From Trichococcus palustris (lineage in GTDB: Bacteria > Bacillota > Bacilli > Lactobacillales > Aerococcaceae), in NCBI RefSeq assembly GCF_900114465.1, contig NZ_FOTD01000006.1, positions 1-64,000 of the forward strand: a DNA stretch of 64,000 nucleotides, written 5' to 3'. Of this stretch, positions 35,616 to 43,107 are shown piece by piece. The first letter of the stretch is position 1. Every line of letters begins with the position of its first letter. The notes below the pieces were generated by a model, which did no database searches, had not been told where the DNA came from, and worked only from the letters and a program-made list of their open reading frames with translations. The translations under genes and the position numbers were made by a program.

Positions 35616-36258
35616 TTTGTTTCATTCTCCTTTCTAGCATATCCACTAACTTCGCAACGACTGTCGTCATGATGAAGTATAGCACGGCAGCAATCACCAA
35701 CGGGAAGAATGGCATGAACGTCGCCCCGCGGACGGTATTGGATGCGAACATCAAGTCCCGTAGTCCCAGAACGGATACGATGGATGTTTCTTTGATCAGT
35801 GTTGCGACCTCGTTCCCCAACGCCGGCAGGATATTTTTGACTGCTTGCGGGTAAATGATTTTTTGCATCGCCAAACGTTTGCTCATCCCGATGGAACGGG
35901 CTGCTTCCATCTGGCCTTTGTCGACCGCTTGGATACCGGAACGGATGATTTCAGCGATATAGGCCGCCGAGTTGATTGAGATGGCGATGACCCCCGAAAG
36001 GAAGTCCGGCAGTTCAATGTTGATGACGTACAGTCCATAATAGATGATGAACAATTGAACCAACAGCGGGGTCCCTCTGATGATCTGGATATAGCCGTAA
36101 GCCAATTTGCTGAGCAGCTGGTTCGGCGACATTCTCATTAATGCCAACCCTGTACCCAAAATAGCCCCTATAATGATTGAACTGATGGAAAGGGCGATTG
36201 TGTAACCGGCACCTTGCAAGTAAAGCGGCATGTAGGTCTGAAAAAAGTTTAAATTCAT
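35608..36258 (-). CDS. Polar amino acid ABC transporter, permease
   Basis: The 216-residue membrane protein has about five segments and the family EAA-like loop [28 protein letters not shown], with [18 protein letters not shown] before it. It is of the HisM/GlnP type. It is the first gene behind the T-box leader. Confidence 0.94.
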   Translation of the reverse strand: MNLNFFQTYMPLYLQGAGYTIALSISSIIIGAILGTGLALMRMSPNQLLSKLAYGYIQIIRGTPLLVQLFIIYYGLYVINIELPDFLSGVIAISINSAAYIAEIIRSGIQAVDKGQMEAARSIGMSKRLAMQKIIYPQAVKNILPALGNEVATLIKETSIVSVLGLRDLMFASNTVRGATFMPFFPLVIAAVLYFIMTTVVAKLVDMLERRMKQSD

Positions 36259-36318
36259 TTGCTTGTGTTCTCCTTCTTTATTATGATTGCTCTGATTGAT
36301 GTGGTCTTTTTGCGCACT

Positions 36319-36570
36319 AAAAAACCGCCCCTTGTATTTCTACAAGAGACGGGTCAATTTTTGATTCCGCGGTACCACTCTAGTTGATCTGTTGCGAAAC
36401 AACACATCCACCTCGATTATATTAACGCATAAAATGCGTAAAAGGCTACTGAACGTTCACCTTTTCGTCATCCGAAGTGCGCTTCAATCTGATATTTTAC
36501 TGCTGGGCTTCCACTCTGTCCCAGCTCGCTGGAGAAAATATTCAAATCTACTCTCTTCATCACTGACTTT
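36319..36570 (-). ncRNA. T-box riboswitch (probably tRNA-Arg)
   Basis: On the minus strand the leader has an AGAGAGTA loop-E element (about 36549-36556), a stem I with GCTGGGAC / CAGCGAGC-type apical pairing, the conserved T-box AGAGTGGTACCGCGG (36367-36381), and a terminator CCCGTCTCTTGTA-GAAA-TACAAGGGGCGG followed by six T. The 3' side of the specifier loop reads GAAGCGCAC; CGC followed by A (Arg) fits the rule of a purine after the codon better than GCG. The T-box plus antiterminator controls the amino acid ABC operon at 36258. Confidence 0.9.
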
Positions 36571-36596
36571 GTTCTATTAAGTTTTGGTATTAATTT

Positions 36597-36625
36597 ATGA
36601 TATAAGATTTCAATTCAGCTGTCAA
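36597..36625 (-). promoter_or_regulatory. Promoter of the T-box operon
   Basis: Consensus TTGACA (36620-36625), a 17-base spacer and TATCAT (36597-36602) on the minus strand, just upstream of the T-box leader. Confidence 0.85.
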
Positions 36626-36773
36626 CTGTAACCTTATTTAAGTTTACGCTTATTTTGACTTTTTGACTTCCTATTCCTACCATAAGCGCCTCAACAATTC
36701 ATCTTAAACGCGTTCTAAGAATCACCCTACACTAGTGTGCCGTTATGGATGGGCTGACCGATTTCTGTCTCGC

Positions 36774-38207
36774 TTATTCCGCATCGATGATTCCGACTGC
36801 TCCGCGTTCCTCTTTCATCAGCAGCGTCATGATGAGTGCGATCAGCGAAAAGAGGCCGACGATAATGAATACGGCTCTGAAGCCAGCCAAATCGGCAAGC
36901 AATGTTACCTGTCCATTCGTTGCTGTAGCCTGTGATACTATCGTCATGATTACAACGAACAAGGCTGTTCCCAAAGATCCAGCTAACTGCCTTTGCGTAT
37001 TGAACATCGCGGAGGCATGGGAGACCAATCCCATCGGCACCGCATTGAAGGCTGCCGTCTGCAACGGCATCAAAGTGGTCGAAAAACCGAGCGTACGGAC
37101 CATCTGCAGGAGGACGATCGTCGCAATTGGAGTTTCCAGATCGATAAAACCGAACGCAGCAGTGGCTGCCGTTATGAGCACCAACCCAAAGGCAGCCAAT
37201 TTTTTGGCCCCATAGTTATCAAACAGCCTGCCTGTTATCGGGCTCATGACGGCCATGAGGATCGATCCCGGCAAGAGCACCATACCCGATGTCATCGGCG
37301 AAAAACCGCGGATCGTTTGCAGATAGATCGGGATCAACAAGATGGACCCGAACATGCCAGCAGTGATGACAAAGGAAATAAGGATGCTCGTGCGGTAGCC
37401 TTTATAGCGGAACACAGCGAAATCCAGCAATGGGAAAGCTGATTTGTTGCATCTTTTGACAAGCAAAATCAGTGAAACGGCACCTACCACCAACGGCAGC
37501 AAGACCATCATGCTGAAAAACGGGTTGGATGATGCATTGCTGAATCCGAACAACAGGCCGCCAAAACCCAGTGTGGAATAGATGACACTCACATAATCCA
37601 ATTTCGGCCTGCTGACTTCTCCTACATTTTTCATGACGAACAGCGCTATGATGATGTCGATGAGTGCGATCGGCAGGATGAAGTAAAACAGTCTATTCCA
37701 TTCGAAATTCTGGACGACCCAACCGGAGAAAGTCGGACCGATGGCAGGCGCAAAGTTCATCGCCAATCCGATGATCCCCATGGCGTATCCCCGTTTTTCG
37801 ATCGGATACATATACAAAATGACGATCATCTGCAGCGGTAGGACAATGCCCGCCCCTACAGCTTGTATCATCCGCCCCCCTATCAACATCCAATATTGGG
37901 TTGAGATTGCGGCGACGAACGTTCCCAGTGAAAAAAAGAGCATGGCGAAAAGATACAGTTGTCTCGTTGTGAATCGGCCCACCAGATAGGCGGATATCGG
38001 GATCATGATCCCGTTGATGAGCATATAGGCCGTTGTCAGCCATTGCCCTTGTGTTGTTGTTATCGAAAATTCTTTCATGATACTTGGTAATGCCGTACTC
38101 ATGAGCGTCTGGTTCAGGATGGTCACGAACGACCCCATCACAATGACACCCAAAATCGACAGTACCTGCCTCTTTGAATAGTTTTCTTTTTCTATTGGTG
38201 CTTCCAA
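36774..38207 (-). CDS. MFS drug transporter, DHA2 (EmrB/QacA) family
   Basis: The 477-residue protein has about 14 membrane segments. The first carries TILNQTLMSTALPSIM, and motif C GLAMNFAPAIGPTFSGWV marks it as a proton-drug antiporter. Start is TTG 38207 with AAGGGG 7 bases upstream. The marR gene upstream on the same strand could regulate it, but 270 AT-rich bases and a hairpin separate them. Substrate is unknown. Confidence 0.88.
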   Translation of the reverse strand: MEAPIEKENYSKRQVLSILGVIVMGSFVTILNQTLMSTALPSIMKEFSITTTQGQWLTTAYMLINGIMIPISAYLVGRFTTRQLYLFAMLFFSLGTFVAAISTQYWMLIGGRMIQAVGAGIVLPLQMIVILYMYPIEKRGYAMGIIGLAMNFAPAIGPTFSGWVVQNFEWNRLFYFILPIALIDIIIALFVMKNVGEVSRPKLDYVSVIYSTLGFGGLLFGFSNASSNPFFSMMVLLPLVVGAVSLILLVKRCNKSAFPLLDFAVFRYKGYRTSILISFVITAGMFGSILLIPIYLQTIRGFSPMTSGMVLLPGSILMAVMSPITGRLFDNYGAKKLAAFGLVLITAATAAFGFIDLETPIATIVLLQMVRTLGFSTTLMPLQTAAFNAVPMGLVSHASAMFNTQRQLAGSLGTALFVVIMTIVSQATATNGQVTLLADLAGFRAVFIIVGLFSLIALIMTLLMKEERGAVGIIDAE

Positions 38208-38313
38208 ATAAAAACCCCTTCCGGTTCAATGCAGTAAATCAATTCAATCCATTAAAAACAATGATACTTTTTTAGTGGAAGATTATGTTTTAGAACAGTG
38301 TTGTAAATATATT

Positions 38314-38357
38314 AACTTTTAAGGGGAGTCTTTTTGACTTACCTTAAAAGTTTTTTT
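38314..38357. terminator. Hairpin between marR and the MFS gene
   Basis: Stem AACTTTTAAGG / CCTTAAAAGTT with an inner AGTC/GACT arm; the T7 run lies on the plus-strand side, so for the minus-strand genes it may act as an attenuator rather than a terminator. Confidence 0.5.
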
Positions 38358-38478
38358 ATATGGGCAAAACATGAATAAAATTATTAATCTGATTCTTTAC
38401 TAGTTTGCTTTCGTTGTTTACGATTTAAACTCATCATTTCGACTCCAAACTGCAACATTCTCGAACCAGCCTTTGGTA

Positions 38479-38928
38479 CTATTGGTGGGTCTCTTCATCC
38501 CTTAATCTTTGAGTACAATCAAAAATCTTTTTTAAGGACCTCATCGTAATAAGCATTTCTTCCTCTGTTAATTCTTCTGTCACTAAATTCATCATAGCTT
38601 GAATTTCTGCATGAATCTCGGGAATAATCTCTTTAGCTTTTTCTGTTAGATATAAATTATAAGCCCTACTATTTCTTTCATCTTGCTCTTTATACACATA
38701 ACCTAGCTCTATCAGTTTTGTAATGGTCCTCGCTGACATTGCCTTGTCATTCCCTATTTCTTTGCTCATTTTATTTTGGCTAATACCTTCATTTTTCTCT
38801 AAGATAAATAAATACGGACAAGAGCCACTGCTTAGTTCATATTTTTTTAAAGCCTTATCCAAATGAATTTGTATGTTTCTATAAATCTTACTATTGAGCT
38901 TTACGAAATGCATACTTTCTTTTTCCAT
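38479..38928 (-). CDS. MarR-family transcriptional regulator
   Basis: The 149-residue winged-helix protein contains GISQNKMSKEIGNDKAMSARTITKLIELGYV and the wing ERNSRAYNLYLTEKA. I use ATG 38928 (AGAGGTGG 8 bases upstream); the longer frame to 38967 would run across the operator. Two identical palindromes upstream imply autorepression. The gene is clearly more AT-rich than its neighbours, which suggests acquisition from another source. Confidence 0.88.
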   Translation of the reverse strand: MEKESMHFVKLNSKIYRNIQIHLDKALKKYELSSGSCPYLFILEKNEGISQNKMSKEIGNDKAMSARTITKLIELGYVYKEQDERNSRAYNLYLTEKAKEIIPEIHAEIQAMMNLVTEELTEEEMLITMRSLKKIFDCTQRLRDEETHQ

Positions 38929-38951
38929 AGTTATCACCACCTCTGCAACTA

Positions 38952-38965
38952 GTTGACTAGTCAAC
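38952..38965. promoter_or_regulatory. MarR operator, copy 1
   Basis: Perfect palindrome GTTGACTAGTCAAC, 24 bases upstream of the marR start codon. Confidence 0.8.
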
Positions 38966-38985
38966 ACTTATTGTATTACCCCCAC

Positions 38986-38999
38986 GTTGACTAGTCAAC
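38986..38999. promoter_or_regulatory. MarR operator, copy 2
   Basis: A second identical GTTGACTAGTCAAC, centre-to-centre 34 bases from copy 1, about three helical turns. Both lie where the marR promoter must be. Confidence 0.8.
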
Positions 39000-39074
39000 A
39001 CTTTTTGCAAAAGAAAATTTAGTAGGTTTCTTAAAAAAATAGAAAAAATCTGACTTTTACTCTATATATTTATC

Positions 39075-39122
39075 AAAAAAGCACCCTTCTCGTCCAGATT
39101 AGCGGACGGGAAGGATGCTTTC
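39075..39122 (-). terminator. Terminator of the oxaloacetate decarboxylase operon
   Basis: Stem AAAGCA-CCTTC-CGTCC / GGACG-GAAGG-TGCTTT; six T on the minus strand, 26 bases past the beta-subunit stop. Confidence 0.85.
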
Positions 39123-39147
39123 CAGCTATTTTTTTGTCTATTTTTCT

Positions 39148-40278
39148 TTACCCGAAGAATGCCAGCAACACACCGGCTGCCACGGCCGAGCCGATAACAC
39201 CCGCCACATTCGGGCCCATCGCATGCATCAACAGATAGTTGGAAGGGTTGCTCTTGATGCCTACCTTCTGCACTACACGCGCTGCCATCGGAACGGCGGA
39301 AACACCGGCTGCCCCGATCAGCGGATTGATTTTCCCGTTGGTCAATTTGTACATCAATTTGCCCATCAAAACGCCGGCTGCGGTGCCGACCGAGAAGGCG
39401 AAAAAGCCCATCACGATGATTTTGAGGGTCGTGGCCGAGAGGAAGAGGTCGCCGTTCGCTTTCGCCCCGACGGTGACGCCCAAAATGATTGTGATGATAT
39501 ACATGAAGGAATTTTGCAGTGTGTCCGATAATTTAGGCACCTGACCGCTCTCGCGGACCAGATTCCCCAGCATCAACATGCTGATCAGGGATGTTGCGGA
39601 AGGCACGACCAGGCTGATGAAAATGGTCGTTACAATCGGGAACAACACCCTTTCCGCCTTGTTGACTACCCGCATTTGCTTCATTTCCGTCTGCCGTTCT
39701 TTTTCCGTCGTCAACAGACGCATGATCGGCGGTTGGATGATCGGAACCAAGGCCATATAAGAATAGGCGGCCAGAGCGATGACCGGCAGGAGGTGATTCG
39801 CCAATTTGGAAGTGAGGTAGATGGCGGTCGGGCCATCCGCCCCGCCGATGATGCCGACCGAAGCTGACTCCTGCGGCGTCATGCCCAATGCCAAAGCACC
39901 AAAAAAGGCGGCAAAAATACCGAACTGCGCTGCGCCTCCGAGCAGCAAGGTTTTCGGGTTGGCGATCAGCGGACCGAAGTCGGTGGCTGCCCCTAGACAA
40001 AGGAAAATCAACGGCGGATAAATGCCCAGATTCGTCCCTTGATACAGATAATAGAGCAGCCCGCCCGGCTGGCCATCTGCAGGTGCATTCATCAACCCAG
40101 CCAGCGGCAAATTGACCAATAGGATCCCGAAAGCGATCGGAATCAACAGATAGGGTTCATATTCTTTTTTGATGGCAAGATATAAGAATAAACATGCGAT
40201 TGCAATCATAATGACTTCTTTATACGTTGTATTCGCGATTCCCGATGTCCGGATTAATTCTGTCAAAGCTTGTACCAT
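39148..40278 (-). CDS. oadB: Oxaloacetate decarboxylase (Na+), beta subunit
   Basis: This 376-residue membrane subunit couples decarboxylation of carboxybiotin to Na+ export. The conserved GIIGGADGPTAIYLTSKLA with its essential Asp, NPKTLLLGGAAQFGIF, and the C-terminal GPNVAGVIGSAVAAG are all present, with about nine to ten membrane segments. It is the last gene of the oadA-oadG-biotin carrier-oadB operon. The ATG has AAGGGGGG 7 bases upstream. Confidence 0.94.
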   Translation of the reverse strand: MVQALTELIRTSGIANTTYKEVIMIAIACLFLYLAIKKEYEPYLLIPIAFGILLVNLPLAGLMNAPADGQPGGLLYYLYQGTNLGIYPPLIFLCLGAATDFGPLIANPKTLLLGGAAQFGIFAAFFGALALGMTPQESASVGIIGGADGPTAIYLTSKLANHLLPVIALAAYSYMALVPIIQPPIMRLLTTEKERQTEMKQMRVVNKAERVLFPIVTTIFISLVVPSATSLISMLMLGNLVRESGQVPKLSDTLQNSFMYIITIILGVTVGAKANGDLFLSATTLKIIVMGFFAFSVGTAAGVLMGKLMYKLTNGKINPLIGAAGVSAVPMAARVVQKVGIKSNPSNYLLMHAMGPNVAGVIGSAVAAGVLLAFFG

Positions 40279-40294
40279 GATGGTGCCCCCCTTC

Positions 40295-40636
40295 CTACAG
40301 AATCAACAGCAGCTGATCAGATTCGACTTTTTCGTTCGGTTTCACCAATATTTTCTGGATGACCCCGTCTACAGGTGCAACAATCTCATTTTCCATCTTC
40401 ATGGCTTCCAACACGATCAGGTTTTCGCCGCGCTTCACGCTCTGCCCTTCCTTGACGAGTACCCGCAGAATGGTTCCCGCCATCGGGGCTGCCATTTCTT
40501 TTCCACTGGCGATTGGTTGCGATGGTTGGAAAACGTGCGGCTGTTTTTCCGACGTTCCCATTTCGGCATCATCCGGCAATTCCCGCACTTTCACTCGATA
40601 AATTTGGCCGTCGATTTCAATTTCATAGTTTTTCAT
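40295..40636 (-). CDS. Biotin carrier protein of the oxaloacetate decarboxylase
   Basis: The 113-residue protein has an N-terminal region MKNYEIEIDGQIYRVKV, a short Pro/Ser linker and a C-terminal biotinyl domain with EAMKMENEI, whose central lysine is biotinylated. In many bacteria this domain is the C-terminus of OadA; here it is separate, as in some Firmicutes. ATG 40636 has AGGAGG 7 bases upstream; the frame extends further 5' without a ribosome site. Confidence 0.9.
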   Translation of the reverse strand: MKNYEIEIDGQIYRVKVRELPDDAEMGTSEKQPHVFQPSQPIASGKEMAAPMAGTILRVLVKEGQSVKRGENLIVLEAMKMENEIVAPVDGVIQKILVKPNEKVESDQLLLIL

Positions 40637-40677
40637 AAAAAAACCTCCTAGAAATATTTTTTCCTGTTTCCTGACCG

Positions 40678-40986
40678 TCACTTGACGCGGACCACTTCCA
40701 CAATCTCGAACTTTTTGGCGGGATGTTCTTCGTAAGCCATCACCAGCGCCGTAACGGCTGCCGCCTTCGCCCGTTTCTCATCCACAACTATATTCACTGT
40801 TGCATTTGGCGTCGCACTTGTCCGTTGAAGCTCTTTTTTATCGCTCATAGCCTTTTCTTCCGTCGGATCACCGACCAGTTTATGGGTCAGTTCGACCATG
40901 AACCATAGACAAGTCAAGACAACAAAAACAACCACCATCGCAACGACTGTGACGACCATGCCATCCATCAGACTAAATGTTTCCAT
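40678..40986 (-). CDS. oadG: Oxaloacetate decarboxylase, gamma-type small subunit
   Basis: The 102-residue protein has one N-terminal membrane helix (about 8-30) with METFSLMDGMVVTVVAM, a charged linker and a C-terminal VDEKRAKAAAVTALVMAYEEHP tail split over conserved Ala/Val positions. It fits the OadG family that anchors the alpha subunit. ATG 40986 has AAGGG 8 bases upstream; GTG 40995 is an alternative. Confidence 0.82.
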   Translation of the reverse strand: METFSLMDGMVVTVVAMVVVFVVLTCLWFMVELTHKLVGDPTEEKAMSDKKELQRTSATPNATVNIVVDEKRAKAAAVTALVMAYEEHPAKKFEIVEVVRVK

Positions 40987-41003
40987 CCGTTTCACCCTTC
41001 CCT

Positions 41004-42446
41004 CTATCTGCGGTACCGTGCTTGAATGCGGATGATATCTTCAGCAGCATCCCTATTTCCCTTGTCATCGTAAGAAATTGCTTTCGCTATTTTTTCCGGG
41101 GCATATTTTTCTTCCAGATAGGCTTTGCCTACTTGCGGGAACAAGGCATAGGTCAAAACGTCTTCGTCGTTCCGTGCCAAATCGCCCAATTCCGCTTTCA
41201 ATTTTTCGAATTCCGGCTCCAGATGATTGGCGGGTCGGTCGGTGATCACTTCATCATCCCCAATGATCTGTAAGCGGAAAGCGCCATCGATTGGGACAGG
41301 CGTCTTCCCGTATTTCCCGCGCAGATAATCCTTCACTTCATTCGGAACCATTTTATAGCGTTCCCCTGTCAAGACGTTGAAGACCGCTTGCGTTCCGACC
41401 ATTTGGCTCATCGGCGTCACCAAGGGCGGATAACCCAGATCCGCACGGACACGCGGCACTTCCCTCAACACCGCTTCGTATTTGTCGCTGGCTTTGGCTT
41501 GTTTCAATTGCGAATTCAAATTTGACAGCATGCCGCCGGGCACTTGATAGATCAAGGCTTTCGGATCGACGCCCATCATTTTCGGATCCAATTCCCCGGA
41601 AGCGAGGTATCGGTCCCGCACGGGTTTAAAGTAATCGGCGATTTCTTCCAGCTTAAAGACATTCAGGGCTGTATCATAGCCCAACTCCTCCAGCACCAAT
41701 CCCATCGATTCGGTCGGCGGTTGACTTGTCCCTTCGGCGAAAGGTGAGATGGCACAATCGATGATATCCGCTCCGCCTTCAATCGCCGCCATATAGGTCA
41801 TCTGCGAAATGCCGCTCGTTGCGTGCGTATGGATATTCAAAGGGACGTCGATGACCTTTTTGATGGCGGGAATGAGTTCCGCTGCTACCTTCGGCGTCAA
41901 GATGCCGGCCATATCCTTGATGCAGATGGAATCGGCTCCCATTTCCGCCAATTCTTCCGCAAGCGCCGTATAATAGGCGATTGTGTGGACCTCGCTGATT
42001 GTGTAGCAGATCGCCAATTGCGCATGGGCTTTATATTTTTTGACGGCCTGCAGGGATGCCTGCAGGTTGCGCGTATCGTTCAAAGCATCGAAAATGCGGA
42101 AGATATCGACCCCGTTTTCCACAGCCTTTTCCACAAACTTATCCACAATGTCATCGGCATAGTGCCGATAGCCGATCAGGTTCTGCCCCCGCAGCAGCAT
42201 CTGCAGCTTGGTATGCGGCGCCCGTTTGCGGATTTCGCGCAGCCGTTCCCAAGGGTCTTCATGCAGAAAGCGGATGGCCGCATCATAGGTGGCCCCGCCC
42301 CAGCATTCGAGGGCATAATAGCCGGCTTCATCCATCGTTTCCACAATCGGCAGCATATCTGCAGTTGACATCCGGGTTGCCATCAAGCTTTGGTGGGCAT
42401 CCCGCAAAACAGTTTCCGTAAAACGTACTTTGGTTCTTTCATCCAT
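41004..42446 (-). CDS. oadA: Oxaloacetate decarboxylase, alpha (carboxyltransferase) subunit
   Basis: The 480-residue TIM-barrel carboxyltransferase has TETVLRDAHQSLMATRM (metal and substrate site), CWGGATYDAAIRFL, RGQNLIGYRHYADD, the essential lysine in SICIKDMAGIL, and HTHATSGISQM. It lacks the C-terminal biotin domain, which is encoded separately downstream. ATG 42446 has AAGGGG about 9 bases upstream. It leads the operon; no citrate lyase genes are present in this window. Upstream are a cre-like site and an inverted repeat. Confidence 0.93.
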   Translation of the reverse strand: MDERTKVRFTETVLRDAHQSLMATRMSTADMLPIVETMDEAGYYALECWGGATYDAAIRFLHEDPWERLREIRKRAPHTKLQMLLRGQNLIGYRHYADDIVDKFVEKAVENGVDIFRIFDALNDTRNLQASLQAVKKYKAHAQLAICYTISEVHTIAYYTALAEELAEMGADSICIKDMAGILTPKVAAELIPAIKKVIDVPLNIHTHATSGISQMTYMAAIEGGADIIDCAISPFAEGTSQPPTESMGLVLEELGYDTALNVFKLEEIADYFKPVRDRYLASGELDPKMMGVDPKALIYQVPGGMLSNLNSQLKQAKASDKYEAVLREVPRVRADLGYPPLVTPMSQMVGTQAVFNVLTGERYKMVPNEVKDYLRGKYGKTPVPIDGAFRLQIIGDDEVITDRPANHLEPEFEKLKAELGDLARNDEDVLTYALFPQVGKAYLEEKYAPEKIAKAISYDDKGNRDAAEDIIRIQARYRR

Positions 42447-42514
42447 TCCGTCCACCCCTTGTATCATCACTCTATCGCCCTACCTTTTCCCAACGATTCC
42501 CTTAAACCCCTTGC

Positions 42515-42530
42515 GTTAAAGCGCTTACAT
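42515..42530. promoter_or_regulatory. Probable cre (CcpA) site upstream of oadA
   Basis: On the minus strand ATGTAAGCGCTTTAAC matches the cre consensus WTGNAARCGNWWWCAW except near its 3' end. It sits 69 bases before the oadA start, downstream of the likely promoter, a typical place for catabolite repression. Confidence 0.55.
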
Positions 42531-42617
42531 TTAAATGAGAGCCATATTCCATCCATTCAGCAACCGGCTGCTTGGATGGAACGGAAATATAGTGATGCGT
42601 TTTTCATATATATATAC

Positions 42618-42672
42618 ATTATATACTATCTAGATAATTAATAAACAGATAATATCTACATATTATCTGTTT
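42618..42672 (-). promoter_or_regulatory. oadA promoter region with inverted-repeat operator
   Basis: TATAAT on the minus strand (42618-42623) has a poor -35. A perfect 12-bp inverted repeat, AAACAGATAATA-N6-TATTATCTGTTT (42643-42672), covers the -35 position. A weak -35 with an adjacent palindrome suggests an activator site. The remaining gap to 42772 shows no gene. Confidence 0.55.
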
Positions 42673-42772
42673 ATCGGCGTTTTTCATCATATTTTATCGC
42701 TTTTATAAGCCAGCCTTGCTGTTTTTGAGTGTGTGCAGACTGTTCAGAATCAAGACGATTTTTCCGCTGCGG

Positions 42773-42985
42773 CTATTTCTTTGCTGTTTCGTCAACGATG
42801 TTTTGGACGCGCCCGACTTGGTCGCCTTCCGCCAACATGACTTTGATGCCATGGGGATGTTGCGCGCTGTTCGTCAGGAGGCGTTTGACATGCCCTCTTG
42901 TCAGTGTGCCGGTCCGTTGATCTTTTTTCAGCACGATGTCAACCAATGCCCCGATCTTTATGTTCTTTCTTTGTTTTCCATCCAT
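42773..42985 (-). CDS. YwbE family protein (DUF2196)
   Basis: The 70-residue protein reads MDGKQRKNIKIGALVDIV, KDQRTGTLTRGHVKRLLTN and HPHGIKVML, the conserved core of the YwbE family, a small basic protein of unknown function possibly binding nucleic acid. ATG 42985 has AAGGAG 9 bases upstream; the open frame further upstream has no support. Confidence 0.88.
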   Translation of the reverse strand: MDGKQRKNIKIGALVDIVLKKDQRTGTLTRGHVKRLLTNSAQHPHGIKVMLAEGDQVGRVQNIVDETAKK

Positions 42986-43044
42986 TCGAATCCACTCCTT
43001 TTCGGTCCCCTCAGTATAACATATCCCGTCCGACAGTAGACTGA

Positions 43045-43092
43045 GAAAAACGCCCACACTGGCAATCGCTTGGATTGCCGATGGGGGCGTTG
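43045..43092 (-). terminator. pepF terminator
   Basis: Stem AACGCCC-GGCAAT / ATTGCC-GGGCGTT with TTTTTC on the minus strand, 16 bases past the pepF stop. Confidence 0.85.
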
Positions 43093-43107
43093 CCTTCTTG
43101 GTTAGGG

